Source: Streptomyces sp. NBC_01210
GTDB lineage: Bacteria > Actinomycetota > Actinomycetes > Streptomycetales > Streptomycetaceae
Length of the DNA stretch: 64,000 nucleotides
Direction of reading: 5' to 3'
Assembly: GCF_036010325.1 (NCBI RefSeq)
Contig: NZ_CP108549.1
Coordinates: 4,898,001-4,962,000, forward strand
The position numbers and the translations under genes are program-made. The notes beneath the pieces were generated by a model, which was not told the DNA's origin, searched no databases, and was given only the letters and a program-made list of their open reading frames with translations. Positions within the stretch are counted from its first letter, which is position 1. Every line of letters starts with the position of its first letter. Shown in pieces: positions 1 through 6,735 of the stretch.

Positions 1-361
1 GATCGACGCGTGGATCTGGTCGGTCCGGCTCACGAAGACCCGCTCCCAGGCGGCGTCGGCGTGCCGGGCCGGCCATGTCCGCGTGAACGGTGAACGGGTG
101 AAGCCGGCGCACCTGGTGCGCTCCGGTGACCAGGTGCGGCTGTTCCACGCGGGCCGGGAGCGGCTGGTGGTCGTCTCGAAGATCATCCGCAAGCGGGTGG
201 GCCCACCGGTGGCGGCCCAGTGCTACGTGGACAACAGCCCGCCGCCACCGCCGAGGGAGTTCGTGGCGCCGGTGGCGGTACGGGAGAGGGGCGCGGGCCG
301 CCCGACAAAGCGAGACCGCCGCGAAATGGAACGCCTCCAGGGAGGGCTCCCGAAGCCGTAG
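1..361 (+). CDS. S4-domain RNA-binding protein (5' end outside window)
   Basis: The reading frame is open from base 2 to the TAG at 359-361, so the start lies upstream of the window. The visible 119 residues begin IDAWIWSVRLTKTRSQAA and continue to GHVRVNGERVKPAHLVRSGD, the typical S4 RNA-binding fold of the Hsp15/RluB type. A basic, proline-rich tail follows (RPTKRDRREMERLQG). Hsp15 proteins recycle stalled 50S subunits; in actinobacteria the role of this short S4 family is not settled, so only RNA binding is claimed. The gene converges on the next gene with a 7-bp gap. Confidence 0.85.
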   Translation, partial: IDAWIWSVRLTKTRSQAASACRAGHVRVNGERVKPAHLVRSGDQVRLFHAGRERLVVVSKIIRKRVGPPVAAQCYVDNSPPPPPREFVAPVAVRERGAGRPTKRDRREMERLQGGLPKP

Positions 362-368
362 GGTCTCC

Positions 369-1139
369 TCACGCCGGGGGCGGAGACAGGAACGCGAGCA
401 TGGCCTGGCCATCGGCTCGGGCGTCCTCGTCCTGTAGTTGACGCCAGGCGGCGTGGTACGGGTTGTGGAGCGCGCTGGCCAGGGCGAGCTTCTTGCGATC
501 GCCCTTGTCGAGCTGGGCTCTGAGGTCCATCGGGTTCGCGGGCAGGGAAAGCAGAAACGCCAGGTCCCGGTAGTGGCGGTCCGGCGGTGCCGTTTTGATG
601 CTCAGTGCGGCGGCCTTCGCGACGATCGCTCCCAGCAATCCGGGGCGGCGAATGTGGCCGCTGCGCCGGCCGAGTTGAACGCGGACGGCCTCGGTCCGTT
701 GCGCGGCCTGGCGACCACCGGGGACCTCCAGGGTGCGGCCCGGCGGAGTTGTCGTGAGGTCTGCTCGAGGTCCGAGGTGGTCAGGAGCCAGGAGATCCAC
801 CACCAGTCGGCCCGGCTCTTCGCCGCGGTGGTAGCGGTGAAGCAGATTGTCCTGCGGGGACATGCCGGCAGGAACGAACCCGAGCCGCTCCAACGCGGCG
901 ACCAAGCGGCGCAGGCTCTGCTGGTCCGATTGCACATCGGCGAGCACGTCCAGATCGGCGCTGGCCGCCGGCGGGGTCCGGCCGTGCTCCAGACCGTGCA
1001 GGAGGACCATCTGCCCACCGATCAGCGACCAGGCGCGCGGCACGTGCTCCGACAGGTCGAGCAGCACTCCCCACAACTCCACGAGCGCACCGGTGAACAG
1101 GTCCGAATCCAATCGGACATGCGGCAGACCAGCGGTCAC
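369..1139 (-). CDS. Nucleotidyltransferase-fold protein, AbiEii-like (putative toxin)
   Basis: A 256-residue protein whose N-terminal third carries SLIGGQMVLLHGLEHGR followed by ADLDVLAD, the GG...DxD pattern of MNT/AbiEii nucleotidyltransferases. The rest (LVVDLLAPDHLG, AIVAKAAALSIK, RHYRDLAFLLSL) resembles the helical part of that family. The GTG at 1139 is chosen because GGAGG lies 7 nt upstream; a GTG at 1145 overlaps the stop of the upstream HTH gene as GTGA but has no room for the ribosome site. Either way the pair is translationally coupled, as in abiE operons (antitoxin first, toxin second). Toxin function is inferred from fold and order. Confidence 0.7.
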   Translation of the reverse strand: MTAGLPHVRLDSDLFTGALVELWGVLLDLSEHVPRAWSLIGGQMVLLHGLEHGRTPPAASADLDVLADVQSDQQSLRRLVAALERLGFVPAGMSPQDNLLHRYHRGEEPGRLVVDLLAPDHLGPRADLTTTPPGRTLEVPGGRQAAQRTEAVRVQLGRRSGHIRRPGLLGAIVAKAAALSIKTAPPDRHYRDLAFLLSLPANPMDLRAQLDKGDRKKLALASALHNPYHAAWRQLQDEDARADGQAMLAFLSPPPA

Positions 1140-1141
1140 GA

Positions 1142-1867
1142 TCACGCCTCCGGAGGTGATGCGTAGCGGGCCAGGAGGGGACGCAGCAGTCCGACCGCCG
1201 CCGCGTCGGCGCGGTCCTCCTGGATGTCCAGCAGATCCGCGGCTACCACTGAGGGCGGGGCATCCGCCCCCTTGACCGAGGTAAGGAACGGCCACATCTC
1301 GGCAGGGGGAATACGGACAAGCAGGTTGCCGCGCTGGTGGTCCCGGAGCATTCCGAACGACTCCTCCAACGTGCCCACCTTGTCGGGGTGGGCGTAGATC
1401 TCGGCGCGTCCAGGTGCCACATAGTCGGCCCCCACCTGCGCGGCAGCTCTGACGCCGGCCCGCACCGCCTCCGGGTGATCCAGCACGGCCGCCAGCATGC
1501 CCGAGTGCACCCGGTACCGTCGCGTCTCCGCCCGGGCCTCAAGAAGTTCCCGCAGCCGCACGACAGGCAGACGCTCGTGGGCAGCCAGATCGCGTAGCCG
1601 CGCCACAAGGCGGGACTTCTCCGCATCGGACAGACCCACGGGCCGGTGACCGGCAAGCAGGGCCAGCAGACCCCAGGCGTTACGGGCCGACAACGGCCTC
1701 CCGGAACGGGCACCAGCATCCTTGCGATTCCGGACGCTGGCCCCGTCAACCAGCCAACGGCCGCCGATCCGCTCCCCCTGAAGCTTTCCGTCACGGAGCA
1801 GCTGGCGGACCCGGGAGTCATCCACATCCAGAGCTGCGGCCGCCTGGTGCACGGACATCAGATCCAC
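1142..1867 (-). CDS. Helix-turn-helix protein, AbiEi-like (putative antitoxin/autorepressor)
   Basis: A 241-residue protein. Residues 4-45 (MSVHQAAAALDVDDSRVRQL then LQGERIGGRWLVDG) are an excisionase/MerR-type HTH with the usual wing. The C-terminal half includes AAVLDHPEAVRAGVRAAAQV and VVAADLLDIQEDRADAAAVG, which resembles the C-terminal region of AbiEi-type proteins. The GTG at 1867 has AGGAG 6 nt upstream; ATG 1858 has no such site. It overlaps the downstream nucleotidyltransferase. Two related palindromes lie upstream at 1891-1906 and 1951-1966, a plausible autoregulatory operator pair. The HTH is directly visible; antitoxin function is inferred from context. Confidence 0.7.
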   Translation of the reverse strand: MDLMSVHQAAAALDVDDSRVRQLLRDGKLQGERIGGRWLVDGASVRNRKDAGARSGRPLSARNAWGLLALLAGHRPVGLSDAEKSRLVARLRDLAAHERLPVVRLRELLEARAETRRYRVHSGMLAAVLDHPEAVRAGVRAAAQVGADYVAPGRAEIYAHPDKVGTLEESFGMLRDHQRGNLLVRIPPAEMWPFLTSVKGADAPPSVVAADLLDIQEDRADAAAVGLLRPLLARYASPPEA

Positions 1868-1890
1868 AGCCCGCTCCTTTTCGTCTTCGC

Positions 1891-1906
1891 CTCCCGAAAT
1901 CGGGAG
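1891..1906. promoter_or_regulatory. Proximal operator-like palindrome upstream of the HTH/nucleotidyltransferase pair
   Basis: CTCCCGA-AA-TCGGGAG has 7-bp perfect arms and lies 24 bp upstream of the GTG of the HTH gene. It is followed by AGAACACGCAA, nearly the same flank as at the distal palindrome (AGAAGACGCAA). Likely bound by the HTH protein. Confidence 0.6.
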
Positions 1907-1938
1907 AGAACACGCAACCAGTCTGGCCCCAGCGCCAC

Positions 1939-1978
1939 CTTGCGTCAAGCATCCCGATTTCGGGATAGAAGACGCAAG
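1939..1978. promoter_or_regulatory. Distal operator-like double palindrome
   Basis: The inner palindrome ATCCCGA-TT-TCGGGAT (1951-1966) sits inside outer arms CTTGCGTC (1939-1946) and GACGCAAG (1971-1978), all centred on 1958.5. The core starts exactly 60 bp from the proximal palindrome and is its reverse complement in the core, so the two sites have the same symmetry. Confidence 0.6.
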
Positions 1979-2036
1979 CCCTTTCCGGCGTGCCGGGCGC
2001 TTTGGTCCACCGCGGGTCCCCAGCGTCGGAGCCGCG

Positions 2037-2780
2037 TCATTGGGTGTATCGGGCCACGGTGTACGCGATCGGCCCGGTGAGCCCGGTCCCGGACTCACCG
2101 ACCATGTCCACGATCTCAAACCCTGCGCCCGACGCGTAGCGCTCCAGTTCGCGCGGGAATAGCACGCGCCGCCTGATCTCGTCCCCGGCCTCGTCGCCAG
2201 AGGCGAGCATCCAGTGCCTGTGCATGGTGTTGATCTGTGTCCGCAGGTCCCACTCGTAGCCGATGGTGACCTTCGCCGGGCCGTCCGGAGTCTCGACAAC
2301 GACGCTGGTCGGCTCGGGGCGGATGACGGGCGATACGGGCGAGCAGAGCACCAGGAGTGCGCCGGGCCGTGCATGTGCGGCAAACGTGTTGAACACTCGG
2401 CTGATGTCGTCGTTGTCGTGCACGTAGGCCAGAGAGTGGCCGAGGCAGGTCACGACGTCCACGCGTCGCCGGAGCCGAGTAGTCCGCATGTCGCCGACGC
2501 GGATGTCGAGTCCGGACCGCACCCGATGCGCGTACTTGACCAAGCCGGGCTGTAGGTCCACGCCGACGCACTCAAAGCGCTTGGCCAGGATCTCCACGTC
2601 CCGCCCGGTGCCGCATCCGAAGTCCGCCAGCGTGGTCGCATCCGGCCGGTGGCGTTCAATCAGGGCCTGGCATGTCTCGGCGCTGCCGCTGTCCGACTGG
2701 ATCACGTCATACAGCGCGGGGTCCCGGTAGAAGAGGTTCGTTGCTTCCATGCGTTCGGCTTCCACATCGGGGCTGGTCAC
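2037..2780 (-). CDS. SAM-dependent methyltransferase of the RiPP-like locus
   Basis: A 247-residue class I methyltransferase. Motif I is LADFGCGTGRD (residues 51-61), then the acidic VGVDLQPG, motif II GDMRTT and motif III VTCLGHSLAYVH. The pattern (LYD...GDMR...VTCxxxSxxY) is that of small N-methyltransferases such as the DesVI/TylM1 sugar dimethylases and glycine/sarcosine-type enzymes. It starts with GTG, which overlaps the TGA of the upstream ligase (GTGA at 2777-2780), so the two proteins are made together and probably act on the same substrate. N-methylation is inferred; the substrate is unknown. Confidence 0.8.
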   Translation of the reverse strand: MTSPDVEAERMEATNLFYRDPALYDVIQSDSGSAETCQALIERHRPDATTLADFGCGTGRDVEILAKRFECVGVDLQPGLVKYAHRVRSGLDIRVGDMRTTRLRRRVDVVTCLGHSLAYVHDNDDISRVFNTFAAHARPGALLVLCSPVSPVIRPEPTSVVVETPDGPAKVTIGYEWDLRTQINTMHRHWMLASGDEAGDEIRRRVLFPRELERYASGAGFEIVDMVGESGTGLTGPIAYTVARYTQ

Positions 2781-4249
2781 AGGAGGCTCCGCAGTCCGAC
2801 TTCCAGGGCGAGCACGTCACACAGCATGTCGGGCACCACAGGCGCGTGCTCGGCGTCCTCTCGGGCCTGGGCAAGCGCTTTGAGGTCAACGTAGCCGAGA
2901 TCTACCAACAGCGATTCGCGCGCCATGCTGTCGAGGAGGGGCAGCCCGTACGAGCGTAAGCCCGCTTCCATGACTGCCAGGAAGTTCTCAGGCTCGGCGG
3001 GCGAGGCGACCGACTTGGGCATTCCCGCACGCCGCAGCCGATCGCGGAAGAGAGCCTTTCCCCGCTTGTACTCGTGCGGTAACTGCTCCATGAACCGCAC
3101 GACGCGGGGGTGCACCAGGGGACTCACGGGCCAGACACCGACGCGGAGGAATCCGGGGTTGTGGAGCCCGAACGACATGAGCGTTGGTACGGGGAGTACC
3201 GGGATCGGCGCCAGGTGTTCGTTCACGTCGGCGAGTGCTCTGGTGGCCTTGCTACCGAGCCATGGGACCGGGGCCACTGTTGGGAGCGCGGTGTTCGTCC
3301 TCGAATGGTGAGCGTTGATCTCATCCCCGCCGCTACCGGTGAACATGACCTCACAGCCCCGGGCAGCTGCCTGCTCGCGCACCACGTCGAAGGCCTCTTG
3401 GTAGAACGCCCCGGCGGGGTCGTGAGGCTCCCCGAGGGCTCGCACTCCACCCGGTACGAACGGCGGGTGCTGCATGGCGGGAATGGCCGTATCACGGAAG
3501 CCGCGGTGGTCCGCCAGCGTCCGCCGGCGCTCTCGCTGTTGTACCCCGATGCCTCCGCCCATCACCAGCCCGAAGCTGTGCACCCGCTTGAAGCGCGCCG
3601 CGCTCACGGCCAAGGCGACGTTGCCCGAGTCGGCTCCGCCCGAAAGCTCGATGCCCACAGAGCCGGTAGCGGCGGGAGCTTCGCGGACTGCTTCGGACAG
3701 GAGGGCGTCGAATACGTCGAGCGGATCGACGTCCGGGCGCAAGGCGCGTGGCGTCAGTACGTGTTCGGCGGGCTCCGGGTAGTGCATGGTGAGTCCCGAA
3801 GACGTGAATACGGCAGTCGCGCGTTCGGTGAGCCGGTACACCCCTTCGAACGGAGTGTCCGCCGTGTATCGGTGCTGTCTGCTCAAGGTCCGAGCCACCA
3901 CGCGTGAAACGAGTCGGTCGGCCCGTAGGTGGGGGCGGAGTTCGGCAAGGTCCCATGACGCGTGCAGCACGTCCTTGACTGCTACGAGATATAGGGGAGC
4001 CGTACCGAACACGCCCGCTGACAGACGGGCTTCCCCGGGCTTCATGGCGAGTGCCATGAAGTCCGCTTCCCCCTGCTTGCACTCCCTCACAGTGAGATGG
4101 ACGCACGGCGCCCGGTCGGTATTGAACTCTGTAGCGAGGGCCGACACCTTCGCGGGTTTGACCCAGCTTGTTCCACTGGCCCAACGTCCTTCTTGCAGGC
4201 GCCAGTTGGGGGCGCAGAGGTCTGGCAAGTGCAGTCGCATGGAAAGCAC
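2777..4249 (-). CDS. Asparagine-synthetase-fold ATP-dependent ligase (lasso-cyclase/beta-lactam-synthetase type)
   Basis: A 490-residue protein. The C-terminal half holds the ATP-pyrophosphatase motif SGGADS (about 203-208) and GSGGDE (about 305-310), diagnostic of the Asn_synthase domain. The N-terminal half keeps a degenerate glutaminase fold (VFGTAPLYLVAV, PFEGVYRL) but lacks the Cys2 nucleophile, so it should use an amine from its own substrate rather than glutamine, as lasso-peptide cyclases and beta-lactam synthetase do. GTG 4249 is chosen for AAAGG 7 nt upstream; ATG 4240 is too far away. It follows a 39-residue peptide gene and overlaps a methyltransferase gene. Its likely role is amide or macrolactam formation on the peptide (inference). 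It is shorter than most lasso cyclases (about 600 residues). Confidence 0.8.
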   Translation of the reverse strand: MLSMRLHLPDLCAPNWRLQEGRWASGTSWVKPAKVSALATEFNTDRAPCVHLTVRECKQGEADFMALAMKPGEARLSAGVFGTAPLYLVAVKDVLHASWDLAELRPHLRADRLVSRVVARTLSRQHRYTADTPFEGVYRLTERATAVFTSSGLTMHYPEPAEHVLTPRALRPDVDPLDVFDALLSEAVREAPAATGSVGIELSGGADSGNVALAVSAARFKRVHSFGLVMGGGIGVQQRERRRTLADHRGFRDTAIPAMQHPPFVPGGVRALGEPHDPAGAFYQEAFDVVREQAAARGCEVMFTGSGGDEINAHHSRTNTALPTVAPVPWLGSKATRALADVNEHLAPIPVLPVPTLMSFGLHNPGFLRVGVWPVSPLVHPRVVRFMEQLPHEYKRGKALFRDRLRRAGMPKSVASPAEPENFLAVMEAGLRSYGLPLLDSMARESLLVDLGYVDLKALAQAREDAEHAPVVPDMLCDVLALEVGLRSLL

Positions 4250-4273
4250 GTGATCACCTTTCAAACGTGGTGT

Positions 4274-4306
4274 GGCGGGGCGAGGCCCGGTCGGCCCCGC
4301 CCCGCC
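4274..4306 (-). terminator. Strong hairpin between peptide gene and ligase gene (attenuator-like)
   Basis: Two 14-nt arms (4274-4287 and 4293-4306) pair over their whole length with one G-U wobble and a 5-nt loop. It lies 16 bp after the stop of the peptide gene and 24 bp before the ligase start. There is no U-run. In RiPP operons such hairpins typically raise precursor mRNA over enzyme mRNA. Confidence 0.65.
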
Positions 4307-4322
4307 GCACTTCAGCTATGGA

Positions 4323-4442
4323 TCACTTGCTGCAGTGGTCGCCGTTGTTGTCGCCGCCGCCCGGCATCTTGTCCATCAGCGCGGCGCCCATGGCCGGGAC
4401 TCCGGTGATCAGGTCGCCGGTGAACAGCTCGTCCACGTTCAT
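4323..4442 (-). CDS. Putative 39-residue RiPP precursor peptide
   Basis: ATG at 4442 is preceded by a good ribosome site (GGGAG, 6 nt spacer). The 39-residue product begins MNVDELFTGDLITGVPAM, continues through an Ala/Met-rich stretch (GAALMDKMP) and ends GGGDNNGDHCSK. It has no signal peptide and a single Cys near the C-terminus. A hydrophobic/acidic leader followed by a Gly/Asp/Asn-rich tail is typical of RiPP precursors. If GGGDNNGDHCSK is the core, an N-terminal Gly to Asp8 amide would give an 8-residue ring, but no leader protease or RRE gene of a canonical lasso cluster is seen nearby. No family is recognised; the call rests on size, ribosome site and neighbours. Confidence 0.65.
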   Translation of the reverse strand: MNVDELFTGDLITGVPAMGAALMDKMPGGGDNNGDHCSK

Positions 4443-4498
4443 TGCGTTCTCCCTCTAGGGTTGAAGCGGTCTCCGCGGCGGACGCTACGGAGCTGGAC

Positions 4499-4536
4499 CG
4501 TCCGGCTGCCGACTGCTCATATGGGGCAGCCGGACG
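4499..4536. promoter_or_regulatory. 12-bp inverted repeat upstream of the peptide gene
   Basis: CGTCCGGCTGCC (4499-4510) and GGCAGCCGGACG (4525-4536) are perfect complements separated by 14 bp, 57-94 bp before the peptide ATG. It may terminate the gene at 4678-4956 or serve as an operator of the regulator at 5109. Confidence 0.5.
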
Positions 4537-4677
4537 CGGTTGCCCACCGCGACGTGGCGGCGGGCCCTCCCTGGCCACAGGCAGGGGAGCCTGTTCGCGT
4601 GACCGGGAGGAGTTCAGTGGGTCGGGGCGGCAACGGCTACTCCGACCACGAATTGGTTCTCCGAGAGATAGCGGTGA

Positions 4678-4956
4678 TCAGACTCGGTCCTGCGAAGCGA
4701 CCGATGGCGGTGGCTGATCGCCTCGCGGCCGGCCACCCTGGCTGCGGTCGTTGACCGCCCGGAGCTTGGCGTTCAGGGCAGTGGTAGGGCCGCTCTCTTG
4801 TGGCTCCTCGCTCCGGTGCTGAGGGCACCGGCATGGCGGGTACTCCGTAGATCCCGGGGGCAGATCCGCTCTCTCGTTCGTAGCGAGTCTCAGTACTCCA
4901 TCCATGCCGTGTTCCTCGGTCATCTCGGCCAGTAGGGCCCGCGCTTCGCTTCTCAT
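4678..4956 (-). CDS. Small hypothetical protein with CxC motif, upstream of the peptide gene
   Basis: A 92-residue protein starting MRSEARALLAEMTEEHGMDG. The middle contains DLPPGSTEYPPCRCPQH, a short Cys/His cluster that could bind metal, then TTALNAKLRAVNDRSQGGRP. The tail is basic and Pro-rich. GAGG lies 9 nt before the ATG. It is the first gene on the minus strand of the peptide-ligase-methyltransferase locus, divergent from the XRE/TPR regulator. I recognise no function. The ordered codon use and protein-like composition of the first 75 residues argue that it is real. Confidence 0.55.
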   Translation of the reverse strand: MRSEARALLAEMTEEHGMDGVLRLATNERADLPPGSTEYPPCRCPQHRSEEPQESGPTTALNAKLRAVNDRSQGGRPRGDQPPPSVASQDRV

Positions 4957-5064
4957 CCCTCAGTCCCTCAGACGATGACTTCGGCGAGGATCTCGCCGCT
5001 CTCTCCCTGCCTCTACGCAACCGTCTGAGCACGCACAGCGGTACCGTTGCCGCAGCGTCGGGAC

Positions 5065-5106
5065 TTGAAAGCCTTGAAAGTTCGTAAAGTCATGGGGAGT
5101 TGAAAG
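5065..5106 (+). promoter_or_regulatory. Repeated TTGAAAG elements before the XRE regulator
   Basis: TTGAAAG occurs at 5065-5071, 5074-5080 and 5100-5106, and AAAGTCATGG occurs at 5086-5095 and again at 5103-5112 across the start codon. These repeats lie in the divergent promoter between 4956 and 5109 and may be autoregulatory sites. Confidence 0.35.
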
Positions 5107-5108
5107 TC

Positions 5109-6449
5109 ATGGCGAAGCGTGAACCGAACGGGGCACTCGGCCGACTGCTCGCTGAGAGTCGCTGGACGCATCGCCAGTTCGCTCGGGCCGTGAACCGCGT
5201 CGGTACCGAGACCGGCACACCGCTGCGCTACGACGAGTCGGCGGTGAGCCACTGGCTCGGCGGCACGATTCCCCGCAGCGCCGTACGTGTGTGCATCCTC
5301 GAAGCCCTCTCGCGTCGCCTCGGCCGCCCTGTGACCCATGCTGAGGCGCGCTTACCCCTTCCCCGCGATCATTCGCCCGCGTCCACGGATACCGTGGAAG
5401 GGCTGATCGATCTGGGGAGGCACGACATGGACCCGTCCCGCCGCAGCGTTCTGGGAGCTGGTCTGTTCTCCGTGGCGCTCACGATCCCCGGTTGGCCGGA
5501 CGTAATCGGCCGTGCTGAGGCGGTGCAGTCTGGTCGCACATCGCGTATCGGCATGAACGAAGTGGACATGGTCATCGCCATGACCGAGCGCGTCTCAGAA
5601 CTCGACGACCAGTTCGGCGGTCGTCACGCGCGCCCCATGGCAGCCTCGTTCATGGTCAACACCGTTGCGCCATATCTGCGCGCCGACGCGTCGGAGGAGG
5701 TACGGCAGGCAATGCTGTCCGCCGCCTCCGACCTGCTGTATCTGACCGGCTACATGGCCGTGGACGAAGGGCTGCACGGCCTTGCGCAGCACAATTACGT
5801 CAAGGCACTAGAGCTTGCCGGCGCGGCCGAGGATCACCTGACGTACTGCACCACCCTGCGAGGCATGAGCGTCCAAGCTGTTGACCTGCGCCACGGGACC
5901 AAGGCGATGGAGCTGGCCGACGCCGCTGCCGGCGCCTCGCCGAAAGCCGGTCCCCGGATGCGGGCCTTCCTTGCCGGACAGCAAGCGCACACTGCCGCGC
6001 AGACCGGCGACCGTACGCGTGCCTTGCGATATATCCGCGAAGCGGAGGCCGCCATGGGCCGGGCCGAGTCACGCGGCAAGGCGTTCGGCTCGTACGACCC
6101 GGCAGCGCTCAACTATCACGTCAGCCAGGTTCGTTACGAACTCGGCGACGTGCCCGGCGCCATTGAAGCCATGCAGGAGTCGGACAAGGTCCGCTTCAGC
6201 GTCTACCGCCGCGCTCGGGTGCGGCACAGGGCCACCCTTGCCGAGCGGCAACTGGAGATCGGCCACTTGGAAGCGGCCTGCGTTACCTGGCACCAGGCAC
6301 TTGACGACTACCCCATGGTCCAGTCCGGTCGGGCCGACGAGCGTGTGAAGACGATGTTCAGCCTCCTGCGCCCGCACCTGAAGAACGCGACCGCTCGCGA
6401 CCTGCACGACCGAGCACGGATGATCGCGGATCCGGCATTGGTCAGGTGA
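5109..6449 (+). CDS. XRE-type regulator with C-terminal TPR-like helical domain
   Basis: A 446-residue protein. Residues 1-75 contain an HTH-like region (LGRLLAESRWTHRQFARAVN, YDESAVSHWLGGTIP). Near residue 110 is RRSVLGAGLFSVALTIPG, a Tat-like twin-arginine and hydrophobic stretch often seen inside this actinobacterial family. The remainder is TPR-like helices (ALELAGAAEDHLTYCTTLRG, ALRYIREAEAAMGRAES). ATG 5109 follows GGGGAG by 9 nt. It is divergent from the small-protein/peptide/ligase/methyltransferase genes, so it is their likely regulator; peptide sensing by the TPR domain is possible but not shown. Confidence 0.75.
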   Translation: MAKREPNGALGRLLAESRWTHRQFARAVNRVGTETGTPLRYDESAVSHWLGGTIPRSAVRVCILEALSRRLGRPVTHAEARLPLPRDHSPASTDTVEGLIDLGRHDMDPSRRSVLGAGLFSVALTIPGWPDVIGRAEAVQSGRTSRIGMNEVDMVIAMTERVSELDDQFGGRHARPMAASFMVNTVAPYLRADASEEVRQAMLSAASDLLYLTGYMAVDEGLHGLAQHNYVKALELAGAAEDHLTYCTTLRGMSVQAVDLRHGTKAMELADAAAGASPKAGPRMRAFLAGQQAHTAAQTGDRTRALRYIREAEAAMGRAESRGKAFGSYDPAALNYHVSQVRYELGDVPGAIEAMQESDKVRFSVYRRARVRHRATLAERQLEIGHLEAACVTWHQALDDYPMVQSGRADERVKTMFSLLRPHLKNATARDLHDRARMIADPALVR

Positions 6450-6735
6450 CCTGCTCTTCTTCTGCCTCCTGAGTGCCGCGCGTGACCTAGCGGAGGCCGT
6501 CCGCCCCGGCCACAGCGACTTTGCCCGGACGGCTCGGGCTGGTGACGGGCTGCCGAGGAAGTCGTCTGCGCGTCGCGTTGGGCTCTGGTACCGCGCAGCG
6601 GTCGGATTTCCGTGCGGGTCCGGCTGCCCACTCTTCGGGCTTGATTGGGCAATGTCGGGCTCTGCGTGATCAGTCGTCGAGAAGCTCTGCCACCTCGCAT
6701 GGACCAGCGCACGCCCACAGCGTCAGGATGGGCGG

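Noticed and set aside
2777..4442. Canonical lasso-peptide cluster
   Set aside because: No transglutaminase-like B2 protease, no RRE B1 protein and no Thr(-2) in the peptide; only the cyclase-like fold is shared.
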